Below are positions 10,746-21,451 of a stretch of 64,000 bases of DNA, in pieces. The position numbers and the translations under genes were made by a program. The stretch covers positions 4,464,001-4,528,000 of the forward strand of contig CAJFCV020000002.1 of NCBI GenBank assembly GCA_904066235.2. The letters are read 5' to 3'. Source of the stretch: Bursaphelenchus xylophilus. Lineage: Eukaryota; Nematoda; Chromadorea; Rhabditida; Aphelenchoididae. Within the stretch, counting starts at the first letter, position 1, and each line of letters opens with the position of its first letter. The notes under the pieces were generated by a model. The model had not been told where the DNA came from. It ran no database searches and was given only the letters and a program-made list of their open reading frames with translations.

Positions 10746-11010
10746 TCAGCCATTTGTGGTTGCCTTGTTAAATCTTACTATGTTTTTCTTGGGTTTTTCT
10801 TGTCATCAGATCAAAACGACACAGATGTGATCGCCCTTGAAATTTGCTAGACGGCCGCAAAGGTTTGATTATTTGACAAATTAAGTGAGTCCGTAAAAAA
10901 CAATTCTTTACTGATGTCGAAAGTAAGAATCAAAAAACAATTCCAGACGTTGTAATGCTTTACAAATTAAAATTCAGCCTCGGACCTACCACTTTTTTGA
11001 CATTTATTTA
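10746..11010. other. Intergenic, no feature seen
   Basis: Short AT-rich stretch. Its last two bases (TA, 11009-11010) are the target duplication of the following element. Confidence 0.5.
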
Positions 11011-11213
11011 CAGGGTGGGCCACTCGAAACTCCCAACATCTTTTCAAGTATTTCTCCGCCAATAATGCATCAATTTCTATAAAATTTAAAATTGAAGCTC
11101 AGACACCCCATTTCTTGTCCACCAAATATGGCCCGTCTAACTTCACGGAGGCACCCGTACTGACCTTTTACATTTTCATTCCAAATTTTGGAGCCCGAAA
11201 TCGGTGAAACTTA

Positions 11214-11684
11214 GAAATTTTTTGGAATGATTTCCAGTTGAGTTTCTCGGAATTGGAAAATGTTCGCGCCTTTGACTAAATAAAACTCTTATAAGCAGCA
11301 GAAAAAAATGATGGCAGTCAACGGAATAGTCAAAATTATTCTTCAAGGCGTTGCTTTCCTGTTCTGGGGCGATAAGCTTAATTATTCGAAATTTTTCAAA
11401 ATGTTTAAAAAATGGGCGAAACTGTCTACATGCATGACGACATCCACCCCGAAGATGCATAGAAACTTTCCAGGCTTAGATTGCACGAGAAAACAGCTTT
11501 CGTTCTCATTCGCCCAAATTGGTACCTCGCCTGATTGAAATATGGGTTTAACGCACTTGGTACGGACGTAAACTTTAAATTTTTAAAATTTTTTCCACGA
11601 GTTTGGCGACTTTTTTTTCTAGCAAGAAATCCAAAAATTTTCTAAGTCCGAGAAACTCAATTGAAAATCATTCCAAAAATTTTC
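11214..11684. mobile_element. Nested MITE inside the left arm
   Basis: Inverted terminal repeats of about 38 bp start GAAATTTTTTGGAATGATTT and end with the near-inverse, ATCATTCCAAAAATTTTC. TA flanks both sides. The right arm of the host palindrome shows the same site unoccupied (AAACTTACAAGGGAAG, read on its reverse strand near 12456-12471), which proves an insertion of about 471 bp. The internal 76- to 94-codon frames look fortuitous. Confidence 0.85.
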
Positions 11685-11875
11685 TAACAAGGGAAGTCAC
11701 TTTTTTCGCAGACGGACTTCGGAACGGGACCTAGTAGGTTTCAAACCTGAAGCGTCTACGATCATACAACTGATTTCCAAAAGTGTTTACGGGGCTTCTC
11801 GGCCGAGAAAATCGACCGCAAAGTTTAGCCGAAATGAGCGAATAGCCTCCTCAAAAGAAACAGCTTATTTCATCT

Positions 11876-11947
11876 GCAGTGGTGGCCGAGTGGTCAGCGC
11901 GCTCGCTTTTTGCGCCAGAAGAGGCGGGTTCGATCCCTTGCGCAGTT
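11876..11947 (+). pseudogene. tRNA-like sequence, UUU anticodon-like loop (left arm)
   Basis: Box A (TGGCCGAGTGG) and Box B (GGTTCGATCCC) are both present and correctly spaced. The anticodon arm CTCGC-TTTTTGC-GCCAG has four of five pairs and would place TTT (Lys) at the anticodon. The acceptor start GCAGTGG has no good partner at the 3' end and the T-stem is poor, so a functional tRNA is unlikely. It is a tRNA-derived relic carried by the element. Confidence 0.5.
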
Positions 11948-12199
11948 TATTATCTTTTTTGGTTCGTAAATATTGATTTAGTATGTAAACATAAAATGTA
12001 TACACTTTTGTAATTTTTTACAGTAATTTAAACATAAATTCAAAGCTGAATGTTCATGAATATTGTAAAGCCAAAACAGGGCTGGGTTGATGAAGATATA
12101 CTTTCTAAATTTGTGTTTTATTAAAAATTGCTAATAATTAGGATATGTGATGTTAACGGCATCTCTCTATTTGATTCAATTGTCAAAAGAAATGCATCC

Positions 12200-12271
12200 G
12201 CAGACGACCGAAGTCGAACTCACGTCTTCTGGCGCAAAAAGCGAGCGCGCTGACCACTCGGCCACCACTGC
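12200..12271 (-). pseudogene. tRNA-like sequence, mirror copy (right arm)
   Basis: This is the inverted partner of the tRNA-like sequence at 11876. Its 5' half is identical. The acceptor GCAGTGG pairs at five of seven positions with CGTCTGC at the 3' end, which is better than the left copy. Its Box B is degenerate and its T-stem is broken. The two halves of the ancestral tRNA are therefore preserved unequally in the two arms. Confidence 0.5.
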
Positions 12272-12668
12272 AGATGAAATAAGCTGTTTCTTTTGAGGAG
12301 GCTATTCGCTCATTTCGGCTAAACTTTGCGGTCGATTTTCTCGGCCGAGAAGCCCCGTAAACACTTTTGGAAATCAGTTTTATGATCGCAGACGCTTCCC
12401 GTTTGAAACCTACTAGGTGCCGTTCCAAAGTCCGTCTGCGAAAAAAGTGACTTCCCTTGTAAGTTTCACCGATTTCGGGCTCCAAAATTTGGAATGAAAA
12501 TGTAAAAGGTCAGTACGGGTGCCTCCGTGAAGTTAGACGGGCCATATTTGGTGGACAAGAAATGGGGTGTCTCAGCTTCAACTTGATATAAATTTTATGG
12601 AAATTGGTGCATTATTGGCGGAGAAATACTTGAAAAGATGTTGGGAGTTTCGAGTGGCCTACCCTGTA

Positions 12669-13544
12669 CTCTAATCTGATAATTTTGGAGCAAATTATTA
12701 TTTTTTATCCGATAGACCGGCCAAATCGCACCTAAACTTGTTAATCCTAACCGATCCAAGTTCTGTGACCATCAACAATAGGAGAATACCAGGAAGATGT
12801 CCAAAAAAGTAAATCAGTGATCTGTGAAACCAAAATATCGTCAAAAGACACTGACTCGAAACGACTTTTTGGTTGAGAAACGATCTTTAAAAGTAGTAAT
12901 AAAGGGTAAAAATAGCTGAACGTGATTGGAGACTGACAAAAAGCATGATGAAAACAGTAAAAACTAGCAACCGCTAAAAGTACTTTGACTGTTTTTTGAT
13001 GGTGAAAAGGTTATTTTATCAAAAAAATTTTTAAAAATAACAAAGTTATGACAAAATTTTAACATTTTGAGATAAAAAAATCATAACTAAATTTAGCAGT
13101 TACTTTGCAGTTGTAAATGACATCATCCCTAAAAACATAAAACTACGTTTTTTCTGATTAAAATCTATGATTTTGTTTTTGCAATTAGTCGAAGTTGTGC
13201 GAGCGCTCTTTGTGTAAAAAGCACCGAATTTGTCCGTGAAGAGAGTTTACTGTTTTCAATGGAGATTGTTAAGTTAACAAGACAATTAGTCTCGGTTTGA
13301 TTTTGGTACACGAAAAAGATAAAAGTTTGCTTCCGACTACAAGCAGATGATTGAGAAACACGAAAAAACATCTCCAAGAAAAGGGAAATTAAATCGATTT
13401 TGTTGGCATTCAAAATTTTGTGTGGAGGTTGAGAAATAGGACGAGATTCAGAAGGTAATAATTACTTGAATTGCTTTTCAAAAAAATGCTATTATCCTAG
13501 AAATGGAAGCATTTTGAATAACACGCGAAGATGTTTATCTATCA
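12669..13544. other. Intergenic, no feature seen
   Basis: AT-rich. Only short chance frames were seen. Confidence 0.5.
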
Positions 13545-13925
13545 CGTAAAGTCCCAAGAGCGACGTCCAGATTTTTGTTCAAATTTTACACAAAGTTTTA
13601 GCTAGTAATTTGCAAAGGCCATCGATACATTCAGCGCTCCAAGCCACAGGGCGCGGCTGCGAAAATGGGGAGAGCGGCCAGAGAGAAAAACGTATTTCGG
13701 CCATTTTTCAGCTTCCCCGCGGAAATGGTATTTCGTTTTTTCAAAAAAAAAACATTGGCTTGTATGTTAGAACTAGAGATGAAACTTTCCATGAAAAAAA
13801 TTCACAAGTAGGTGTCACATTTTCGCAAAGTTTTGATTTAAAAATCTCAGTGATTTCAGCAAAGCGTGAACTTGCAATCTCGCAAATGACTTACAAAATA
13901 AGTAGAATTTAGTCTAATTCTCAGC
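13545..13925. mobile_element. Diverged copy of the acetyltransferase-intron MITE family
   Basis: Shared landmarks with the elements at 33703 and 35415, in the orientation of the former: AGCGACGTCCAGATTTTT at the left, GAGAGCGGCCAGAGAGAAAAACG followed by GGCCAT in the middle, GATGAAACTTT, and AAAAATCTCAGTG followed by GCAAAGCGTGAAC on the right. It is clearly older (many substitutions) and its termini are worn. Confidence 0.6.
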
Positions 13926-13963
13926 ATAGATTTCCGAGATTTTATATTTCGGAAATTTATGCT
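13923..13963. repeat. 15-bp hairpin with one mismatch
   Basis: AGCATAGATTTCCGA (13923-13937) pairs with TCGGAAATTTATGCT (13949-13963). It lies at the edge of the diverged MITE and could be a terminal structure or independent of it. Confidence 0.6.
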
Positions 13964-14683
13964 GCAATCTTTGAGCCTTTTTATGATCCAAATTTGTCAC
14001 TTGCTTTTTATTGTCCCCCAATTTTGTGTTAACAAAACCCTCCGTTAAATTAGAATTCCCCTCGGAAGTGATGCGAACGGATATTCATTAAACGCCGAAA
14101 TGTATCCGTTCCAATTGCAGAAATTAAATATAGAATTTGTCATTTCCTTTCCAAATTTTTCTGAAATTTCGTGCAAAACGACATGATCACGGAGAGGGCA
14201 GCTGAATAAAAAAAAAAGAAAACAGAAACTGTCTGTTCTAATAATCGAATTGATAAGTCAAAATTATGAATAATTCAGGATTGTATAGTTGTATAGCAAA
14301 CCACAAAAAACATCTGGAGTTTGTTTTCTTCCGCTTTTTGGCATACTGTAATACATAGCTAAATGAGACATTTTTGAAGGTAGAACTAGAGGGAATAAAG
14401 CGTGGAGATGACTGAAATGGAAATGAAGAATCATGCAGATGCTATCTTTGGTGATAAAAGTATAATCTAAAGCCTACTAGAGATCTAATCTGAGATTTTT
14501 GAAAAAAATGGAAGAACGGTCATTTTTAAATTTTTTTTTGTGGAAAAAATTATTATTATGTCAACTGTAAAAATATATATATATACGTCGCAAAAAAATC
14601 ATAAGTTAACGAGTGCAAAAAAGTTTATTTTCTTACAAACCCAGAAAAAAAATAATTTTTTTGCCAGAAACCCTTTTTACTGG
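13964..14683. other. Intergenic, no feature seen
   Basis: AT-rich with a short (AT)n run near 14570. No gene was recognised. Confidence 0.5.
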
Positions 14684-16095
14684 GCACAGCATTCCGAACT
14701 TTTTTCGCCGCCGATCGGTGTCCAAAAAAATGAAAAATTAAAAAGTGCACATTAGATTTTCATGTGTGTAAGGGTAGCCAGAAGAGATACCGGCAAAAAC
14801 AAAAACTTTTTATGTAGAGTAATCAATTTCCTTTCAGAGTATGTAAGTTTTGTCTTCAGGTTGCCAGCTACCTTTAAGAAAATCGTCACTAAAAAAATGG
14901 AAATTTCGATTTTGAATGCCAAAAAAATGTACTTTCTTGGGGCCGCCAAGAAAGATGTTGGAGTCTATCGTAAAGAGAATTTCAAGGGCTACAACATATT
15001 AAAATTTCAAGATTTTTGTGGGGGTTTGAGTCAAGTTAGAGTGAAAAAACCACTGATTTTGGCCATTTTTTGCACTTTTTCTTGATTTGTTTGCACTTTT
15101 AGTGCAAAAATAAAGAACCATCCGTGGGCGATGGAATCTGTGTGTCATGTCGGATATGCATGCCAAACTTGAAGCTTCGCCGACGCTCCGGAGTCGCTGA
15201 ATATCCGTTTAAATACGAAACCTTAGAGTACTATTTCTGTCGTTCGAAATCGCTTTATGTGCTCCAAGATACTTTTTGATCAAAAATATATTGTCTGTAT
15301 ATAGTGTATAACAACTGTATAACGACTTCATTGCAAAAGTCTAACTCAGATTGGCGGTTAAATTAGTTGGTTGTTGCAACATCAAATATTGGCTCTGGGA
15401 AGGATTCTCTGCCAAATTCAATTTTCGAAATGAAAAAAATATATCGTGAGTAAATGATAAGAAGTTGTTATACACTGTATATAGACAATATACTTTTGAT
15501 CAAAATGGATCTTGGAGTACATAAAGCGATTTCGAACGATAGAAATAGTACTCTAAGGTTTCGTATTTAAACGGATATTCAGCGACTCCGGAGCGTCGGC
15601 GAAGCTTCAAGTTTGGCATGCATATCCGACATGACACACAGATTCCATCGCCCACGGATGGTTCTTTATTTCTGCACTAAAAGTGCAAACAAATCAAGAA
15701 AAAGTGCAAAAAATGGCCAAAATCAGTGGTTTTTTCACTCTAACTTGACTCAAACCCCCACAAAAATCTTGAAATTTTAATATGTTGTAGCCCTTGAAAT
15801 TCTCTTTACGATAGACTCCAACATCTTTCTTGGCGGCCCCAAGAAAGTACATTTTTTTGGCATTCAAAATCGAAATTTCCATTTTTTTAGTGACGATTTT
15901 CTTAAAGGTAGCTGGCAACCTGAAGACAAAACTTACATACTCTGAAAGGAAATTGATTACTCTACATAAAAAGTTTTTGTTTTTGCCGGTATCTCTTCTG
16001 GCTACCCTTACACACATGAAAATCTAATGTGCACTTTTTAATTTTTCATTTTTTTGGACACCGATCGGCGGCGAAAAAAGTTCGGAATGCTGTGC
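14684..16095. mobile_element. Large foldback element, 636-bp arms
   Basis: The arms 14684-15319 and 15460-16095 are nearly perfect reverse complements around a roughly 140-bp loop. The outer ends are GCACAGCATTCCGAAC and its inverse. Flanking CTGG/TGGG gives only a weak candidate for a target duplication. An identical 107-codon frame is present in each arm (14762-15085 on +, 15694-16017 on -) and a 65-codon frame on the opposite strand. Identity between arms explains the duplication of frames, and neither resembles a transposase. Within each arm TTTGCACT-TTT-AGTGCAAA forms a further small hairpin (15090-15108 in the left arm). Confidence 0.85.
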
Positions 16096-17283
16096 TGGGG
16101 TAAAATTTTCATTGGTCACCCATTAAAAGGGTTAAATCGGTATTTAAAATACAATTATTTGTATAAATTTCGTTTTTATTATCATTTTACATAATTTACA
16201 ACCCTTAAAACGGAATGCCAAATATGGCGGGAAAACTAATTTTTGAATTTTTCCTTAATTTTCTGATGCCTTGGAGTTGAAAACCCATCAGAATGTGTTT
16301 TAACAATTAAAATTAACTAAAAAAGCACGTATGTTTTTACCATGGTAAAAACAGCAAAATTGTATACTTTGCACCCAGAAGGAAAGTACACTTAAAATAC
16401 GTACGATTTGTGAGCTGAACTGCAGGCGATTAGGCGTTGTATTGTCAAACATTACCAGTTTCGCAACGAATTCCGTCAACAAAAACTATATTTTTAGAAA
16501 ATTTACTAAAAATAACACAAAAATCATCGGTTTCACTGATTCAGAAGGGGAAAAAACGGAAACATCCGCTGGTTTCGGTCTAAATTTGGCGAAATGTTAT
16601 GAAACCAAAGCGAGATCTCAACTATTTTTGAGATTGTGAATCAGAAAAAAATCAAATTTTAAAGTGATCACAATAATTTCATCAAAAAATTTAAAAAAAA
16701 TGATTTACATTTTTGATACCATCGGAAAATAAATTGTCCTGAAAATTCAAATTTTTTGCAGATTAATTTTTGGTCAGAAACTCAAATATCATCCAAAAAA
16801 TTGCGTCAAAATTTCGCATTTTTTACGAATCCTTTACAAATTCCCCCACTTTCCGCTTTTCTTCAACAATTTCACCTGTTTTTTGAACAAAAGTTACCTC
16901 AACGATCCCTCTAACAATCCTTAAACCTTTAAATGTTGTATACGTCAATCAAAAATCGTGGTAAATTTCAAATTTTTCAAAAAAAATCTCAAAATTTTTT
17001 AAAAATTTTTTGTTTAACTTTCAGAAAAAAATTGTGACCCCTCTAACTTACATTACACTGTCGTATCTGCATTTATTTTATCTTTTTTCAATTATTTCTG
17101 CGCAAATTCCTCCGCGGAACCCATAAAATTTAATTCGAAAATATTTTGCTCGAAAAATAAATCATCAAAATTTTAAAAAATTATTAAAACGCGGCGAAGT
17201 ACATGGTAAACAAGAGCATAATTCTAAAAAAATCATTCAAATCGCTAGAACCGAAAAAGAAATTTAAAAAAAAAATAAAATTT
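16096..17283. other. AT-rich intergenic DNA
   Basis: Very rich in AAAATTT-type runs, especially from 16640 to 17280. A 65-codon frame at 16442-16639 (+) is not recognisable. It leads directly into the palindrome cluster. Confidence 0.5.
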
Positions 17284-17289
17284 TTATTC

Positions 17290-17971
17290 TGCACTGTGCA
17301 GAAAAATTTTAGCTTTTTGCACCGTGCAATCAAAGAAATTTTCACTCTGCACTGTGCAACACATTCCGAAACTTTCATTTCTTCCCGCGCAGTGCAAAAA
17401 AAGCTCCAAGATCCGCCGCACTGCGCAAAATGCACATTCGAAACCATCGCACAGTGCATTTCGTCGCCAACCCAATTTTTTTCTGCACTGTGCACTCAAC
17501 TCAGCTGCTTTGGAAATCCGCACAGTGCAAACCCTTCGCCAACTCCAAAAACCCCCAAACGAATCCTGCGACAAATCAAATTCCCGACTCTCATTGAGCG
17601 ACAAACTCCGTTTCAGCGTGCGAATGACGCAAAATCAATTTCAGTTTGCGACAAATCATTGAATTCAAAGATCCGTCCCAGGAATGTCGCGATTCGAAAA
17701 GTGCGTCAGTTTTGTCGCAGCGCGATCTTTTGCCGCGTTGCAGGTTTTGGTGATGTCGCAAGGATGATTCGGGTGCGCATTCCTTTGCGATGCGGGTCAT
17801 GTCGCTGAAAGTTCCGCACTGTGCAAAACATTTGAAAGAAGCGAAAGGGAAATTTTTGCACAGTGCAAAACAAATTTTAGTCGAATTTTTCCTCGCACAG
17901 TGCGAAATTTTCCTTACTGAAATTGTGACTGCACAGTGCAGTAAAATTTTTTCTGTATTTCGCACAGTGCG
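17290..17971. repeat. Cluster of 13 spaced TGCACWGTGCA palindromes around a GCGACA/TGTCGC core
   Basis: Eleven-base palindromic units (consensus YGCACWGTGCR) start at 17290, 17318, 17348, 17386, 17417, 17448, 17484 and 17519, then at 17815, 17857, 17894, 17930 and 17961. Steps are 28-42 bp and mostly not multiples of three. Between the two groups, GCGACA occurs at 17568, 17598 and 17648, and its reverse complement TGTCGC at 17695, 17713, 17754 and 17800. The whole is thus symmetric about roughly 17670. The sequence between units is not conserved, so this is neither a tandem repeat nor CRISPR. Several long open frames here (up to 201 codons, 17203-17808) exist in several frames at once and look like a by-product. 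Confidence 0.75.
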
Positions 17972-19079
17972 TTCTCTTTCCTTGTGTTTCCCCATTTTTC
18001 TTCAAATTCCCCCCAATAAATTCAGAATTCTCGCTGAGTGTGATCAATTTAGCGACCGAGAAGTCGTCTGCAACAAGCCGAACCCTCCGTTCTGCTTATT
18101 TACGAAGGTTCCATTAAATTTTTTTGAACTTTTCTTCCAATTCTCGTCTAATTTTTCTCGGAATTCCTCCAAACGCCTCAGGGGTTACCCTGAAGAATGT
18201 CTTAAGCACGAAACGAGAAGGAATTAGACCCGAAATGACTGATTCCGACGATCGAATTGTTTTTGAGTGGGGTGCGATTGCACCCCAAAGCACCCAAGCC
18301 ACCGATGATGAATTCCATCGATGAATTCGACGATGAAGTAAGCCGAAACTTGTTCAGCGACGTATAAAAAATTATTTTGGGGGTTTGCGAATGGAAAAAG
18401 GATTTGAAAATGATTGAACAACGATAAATGCTTCAATTTTGGGGAGAAAAGATGTAATCAGTGTGTAATCTTATGTTCATAAAGTGACAGACTGCCAGGT
18501 AAGTAACAAAAAATCTATCGAATAGTGATTCGGAAGCTGCACTGATCTTATTAGCCAAATTTAAGATGATTTAGATATCAAAAATTTGAATTCCCGCCAA
18601 GTTTGGCATTCTGTTCGAGTCGGTTCTATGCGACAGAAAAGCGGTCTCGATTGTAAAACAAGGCATCCACAGCCATTCTAGAACTTTTTTTTAGTTATCT
18701 TATCATAAATGGACAGAAAATGCTTCGAATTTTACTTTTGTTAAGTTTTTCGCTTCTGTCCCCCTTGCCCTACCAGTCACCGAGATTTTCTCCCGAATCA
18801 CCAGCTTCGTATGTCATCAGCATTATCTTCGCCTTTCTCACTTCTAACTGGTCAGTCTCCCCCACAAAGTCGAATCCCATGACCTTTTCTCGTCTCGTTT
18901 ATTTCCAGCTCCATTTTTGCACAAATATTTTTTGTTTGCAGATTCCATTTTTCTCTCCAAGAATTCTTTGTCGTCGAAAGTTGACCAAAAAATTCCATTC
19001 GAAAGAAATAAATCGGAGTTAAAAATAGAAATCGGCGGTTTTCGTCGACGGAATTCGCGACCAAAGCGAGCGAGAATTT
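17972..19079. other. Intergenic with exon-like ORF and a perfect hairpin
   Basis: A 66-codon frame at 18124-18324 (+) ends with the protein-like stretch EMTDSDDRIVFEWG and then a stop. An equally open frame exists on the - strand, so coding is unproven. TGGGGTGC (18268-18275) pairs perfectly with GCACCCCA (18280-18287). Overlapping frames at 18720-19188 look fortuitous. Confidence 0.4.
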
Positions 19080-19092
19080 GGGGGGGGGGGGG
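19080..19092 (+). repeat. G13 homopolymer tract
   Basis: Thirteen consecutive G residues. Such tracts can form G-quadruplexes and are deletion-prone in Caenorhabditis lacking the FANCJ-type helicase DOG-1 (known biology). Confidence 0.95.
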
Positions 19093-20278
19093 AATTTTGC
19101 TGCTTCTGAGAACTGAGAGGCTTAGAGTGCACAAAAATGCGTAAGATTGTAAAAAATAATATAAAGAATAGGAAATTGTACTGTCCAAAAAATCGAAATT
19201 TCGGGGGTTTTTAAGAGAAAATGACAGTAAACTGAACGCTTACATTTCTTTCAAATTTTGAGTGTACGGGGCAAATAGGCTGCTCATCAATTACTGAAAA
19301 TTTCATGTCGCGATTTACAGGCTCAGCTAAGATATTGAACAGTGTTTACAAGGGTCTAGGGTCTATAAACTAAGCCAACTTTGGCTGACAAAATCTCAGC
19401 GTTCCCTGCAAAGCAAGATCTAAAAATTTCTTGTGCGGTTTAGTAGCCTATGCTTTCACTTTGCTCCGAATTTCAAAAAAATCTGTCGGTTATATCAGAC
19501 TTTATGAGCTAGAAAATATTCTGAAATTGTGAAATTCTCTAAAAACGTTTTTTTTTGATTTTTCACCACCGAAGAAGCCTATAACCCAAGGCCAAATATC
19601 ATACCATCAAGTATGACTAATCAGGTCCGCATGCACTTAAATATTACGTCATCTAACAATTTACGAAATAGAATTCCAAAAAATTAAAGTTTCGTAAATT
19701 CACCAAAAATTTTAAGTCGATAGCGTGATTCCCGACCAATCACCACCCAAATCGTATGACGAATCGATGACTTAAAACTTGGAGAACACTTTTCTAAACT
19801 GGTTGTGTCTATCTGCCCCACGTGGTGACCAAAAATAAAATTTTTTGTTTATGATACGTCAAACAAGGTGTGCTTTGTGCGGAAATCGATACAAAACAAT
19901 GCCCTGAGGCGATGGGAAAGCACAAAGTGTAACAACAAAATCTAATAAGACAGAAAGTTCAAGTATTTTAGAGCTTTTTTGCACAGCAGAGGATACAATT
20001 TCTTTGAGATTTTTATTTTTTTCATCAAAAAATCGTTTTTTCATAAAAAAATCAATGATCTTTCTAACCAAAACTCATTCAAAACCCTTTTTTATATCGC
20101 TGTTGACCCTCTTTCACTGCCGCCATTCATCGATTTGTCGCTGGAATCCCCGCTGACGTCGAATTAACGGGTTTTGAGTCATACGATCGCAATTTGTCTG
20201 AGCCTTTAAATCATCGTTATCGACGGATCTGATAAGTCCAAAAACCACTCAATTGCTGTAAATTAAACCCAGGAATTC
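19093..20278. other. Intergenic, no feature seen
   Basis: AT-rich. A weak pair of GGGGCARATAG motifs in inverted orientation near 19268 and 19813 is too short to call an element. Confidence 0.45.
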
Positions 20279-20452
20279 ATGGAACCCTTTGGTTCATTGT
20301 TGGGTCACGTTGAAGACCAAGGCGATGACAATTCGGAGGGACAAAGGGAACGTAAACTAAAAAATAAGTTCCCCGTCATTTTAGTGAGAGAAAATTGGTC
20401 TCAAATCAGGGAGATCAACAAAATAAAAACTATGATTATCATACTCTATTAA
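20279..20452 (+). CDS. Small unrecognised ORF, 57 codons
   Basis: It begins ATG after an acceptor-like CCCAG (ending 20272) and ends TAA. The N-terminal half is hydrophilic and protein-like (MEPFGSLLGHVEDQGDD). The second half is Lys/Ile-rich, as expected of noncoding DNA. A GTAAAC near 20353 could be a donor, making this a first or internal exon. No known motif. Confidence 0.18.
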   Translation: MEPFGSLLGHVEDQGDDNSEGQRERKLKNKFPVILVRENWSQIREINKIKTMIIILY

Positions 20453-20788
20453 CTTGGGCCGTAGTCCAATAAATTTTAGCTCATGCTTTCCAATCAAAGT
20501 ATCAAAAATTGATGTCATTCTTTTTATGAAGTGACCAAAATTACCTTAAAATAACACGGTTTATATTACGAATTCGTAGCAATATCCGAAAAAAATTCTT
20601 TTTATTTTTACATGTTCTTTTGGCAACTGATGAATAATGTATATCGAATATCTCGGCTGAGCCACTAGTGAGAAATCTAAAACTTTCAAGAATTCATGTA
20701 TGATCTATGTCATCTATATCGAGTATTCATGTCGATAAAATTTGGAGGTAATCAGAAAACAAGATTGTAACAAGTTTGATTGGGTCTA

Positions 20789-21451
20789 ATGATGATGATA
20801 ATTGTTTCTATTGTTGCTTATCTAGAAGCTCAAACTCGATTGTTGGATATCCACAAATCTGTGGAGACTGCACGTTTTTTTACGCCTTCAGCGTTCAGTT
20901 TAATCAAATTATCCTTCCGAATAATGACTCCAGAACCTTCCATCACCCCCAATTCCAAAAATATCACCGCCATGTTTTCCGATTTTGCAATACTACATAT
21001 TTCCGAACACTCCACTCCAACACCGTCCCCATCCATCAGCCAGCGTCATCTACATTACTTCTACAAGCCTCTGATTAAAGTAATATTAATCGATTCCAAC
21101 CCAAATTCAATGTTTTTGCAGCGTTTTTCTCCGCCGACGAATTATATTTTCGTTGGACTTTTTGGGTGCATTCATAGCCCGCGGCGATTTCGAGGCGTAA
21201 ACCCCGGAGAAAAACCGAAATTCCACAGCGAAAATAAGTTTAATGGAAGGAAAAGTTTTGGAGGGAGTCGAGAATTTGGGAGAGAGAAATGGGGGAAACT
21301 CCGGGTTTCGCAATCATAATGAAACATGGAGAAGTTAATTGCAGAGCAGAGGAGACCTCTTGAAAATGCCACAGGGCTCAATGAACATTCTGGAATCATG
21401 ATTCAGAGACGGCTAGAGATGCTTGCATCACATCGCCCAACACAAATTTGA
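20789..21451 (+). CDS. Candidate spliced gene of unknown function, structure unresolved
   Basis: An open frame with an in-frame ATG at 20789 runs without stop to 21319 (177 codons). It begins MMMIIVSIVAYLEAQ. A possible 42-bp in-frame intron lies at 21079-21120 (GTAATA … TTTTTGCAG). A second acceptor (GTTAATTGCAG, ending 21344) precedes an open exon-like stretch (21345-21451) that encodes QRRPLENATGLNEHSG and ends RPTQI. How these join is unclear: the frames do not all agree, and a 68-codon frame also exists on the - strand. The unusually long open stretch in AT-rich DNA is the main support. No domain is recognised. Confidence 0.25.

Larger units (their letters stand above)
11011..12666. mobile_element. 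Mariner-type foldback element with tRNA-like arms
   Basis: The ends read CAGGGTGGGCCACTCG and its near-exact inverse, flanked by TA on both sides (11009-11010 and 12667-12668), as expected of Tc1/mariner-superfamily insertions. The arms are 11011-11213 plus 11687-11950 on the left and about 12190-12666 on the right; the left arm is split by a nested MITE. A roughly 240-bp AT-rich loop (about 11950-12190) separates the arms. Each arm includes a tRNA-like sequence. No transposase frame is present, so the element is non-autonomous. Confidence 0.85.

Noticed and set aside
14762..16017. Two identical 107-residue proteins in inverted orientation
   Set aside because: They lie in the two arms of a palindrome, so identity is expected without coding selection. 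No transposase or other motif is visible.
17203..17808. 201-codon ORF (+), longest simple frame in the unique part
   Set aside because: It overlaps equally open frames on both strands, is full of HCA/CTVQ-type translations of the TGCACTGTGCA motif, and motif steps are not multiples of three. The openness is a by-product of the palindrome cluster.
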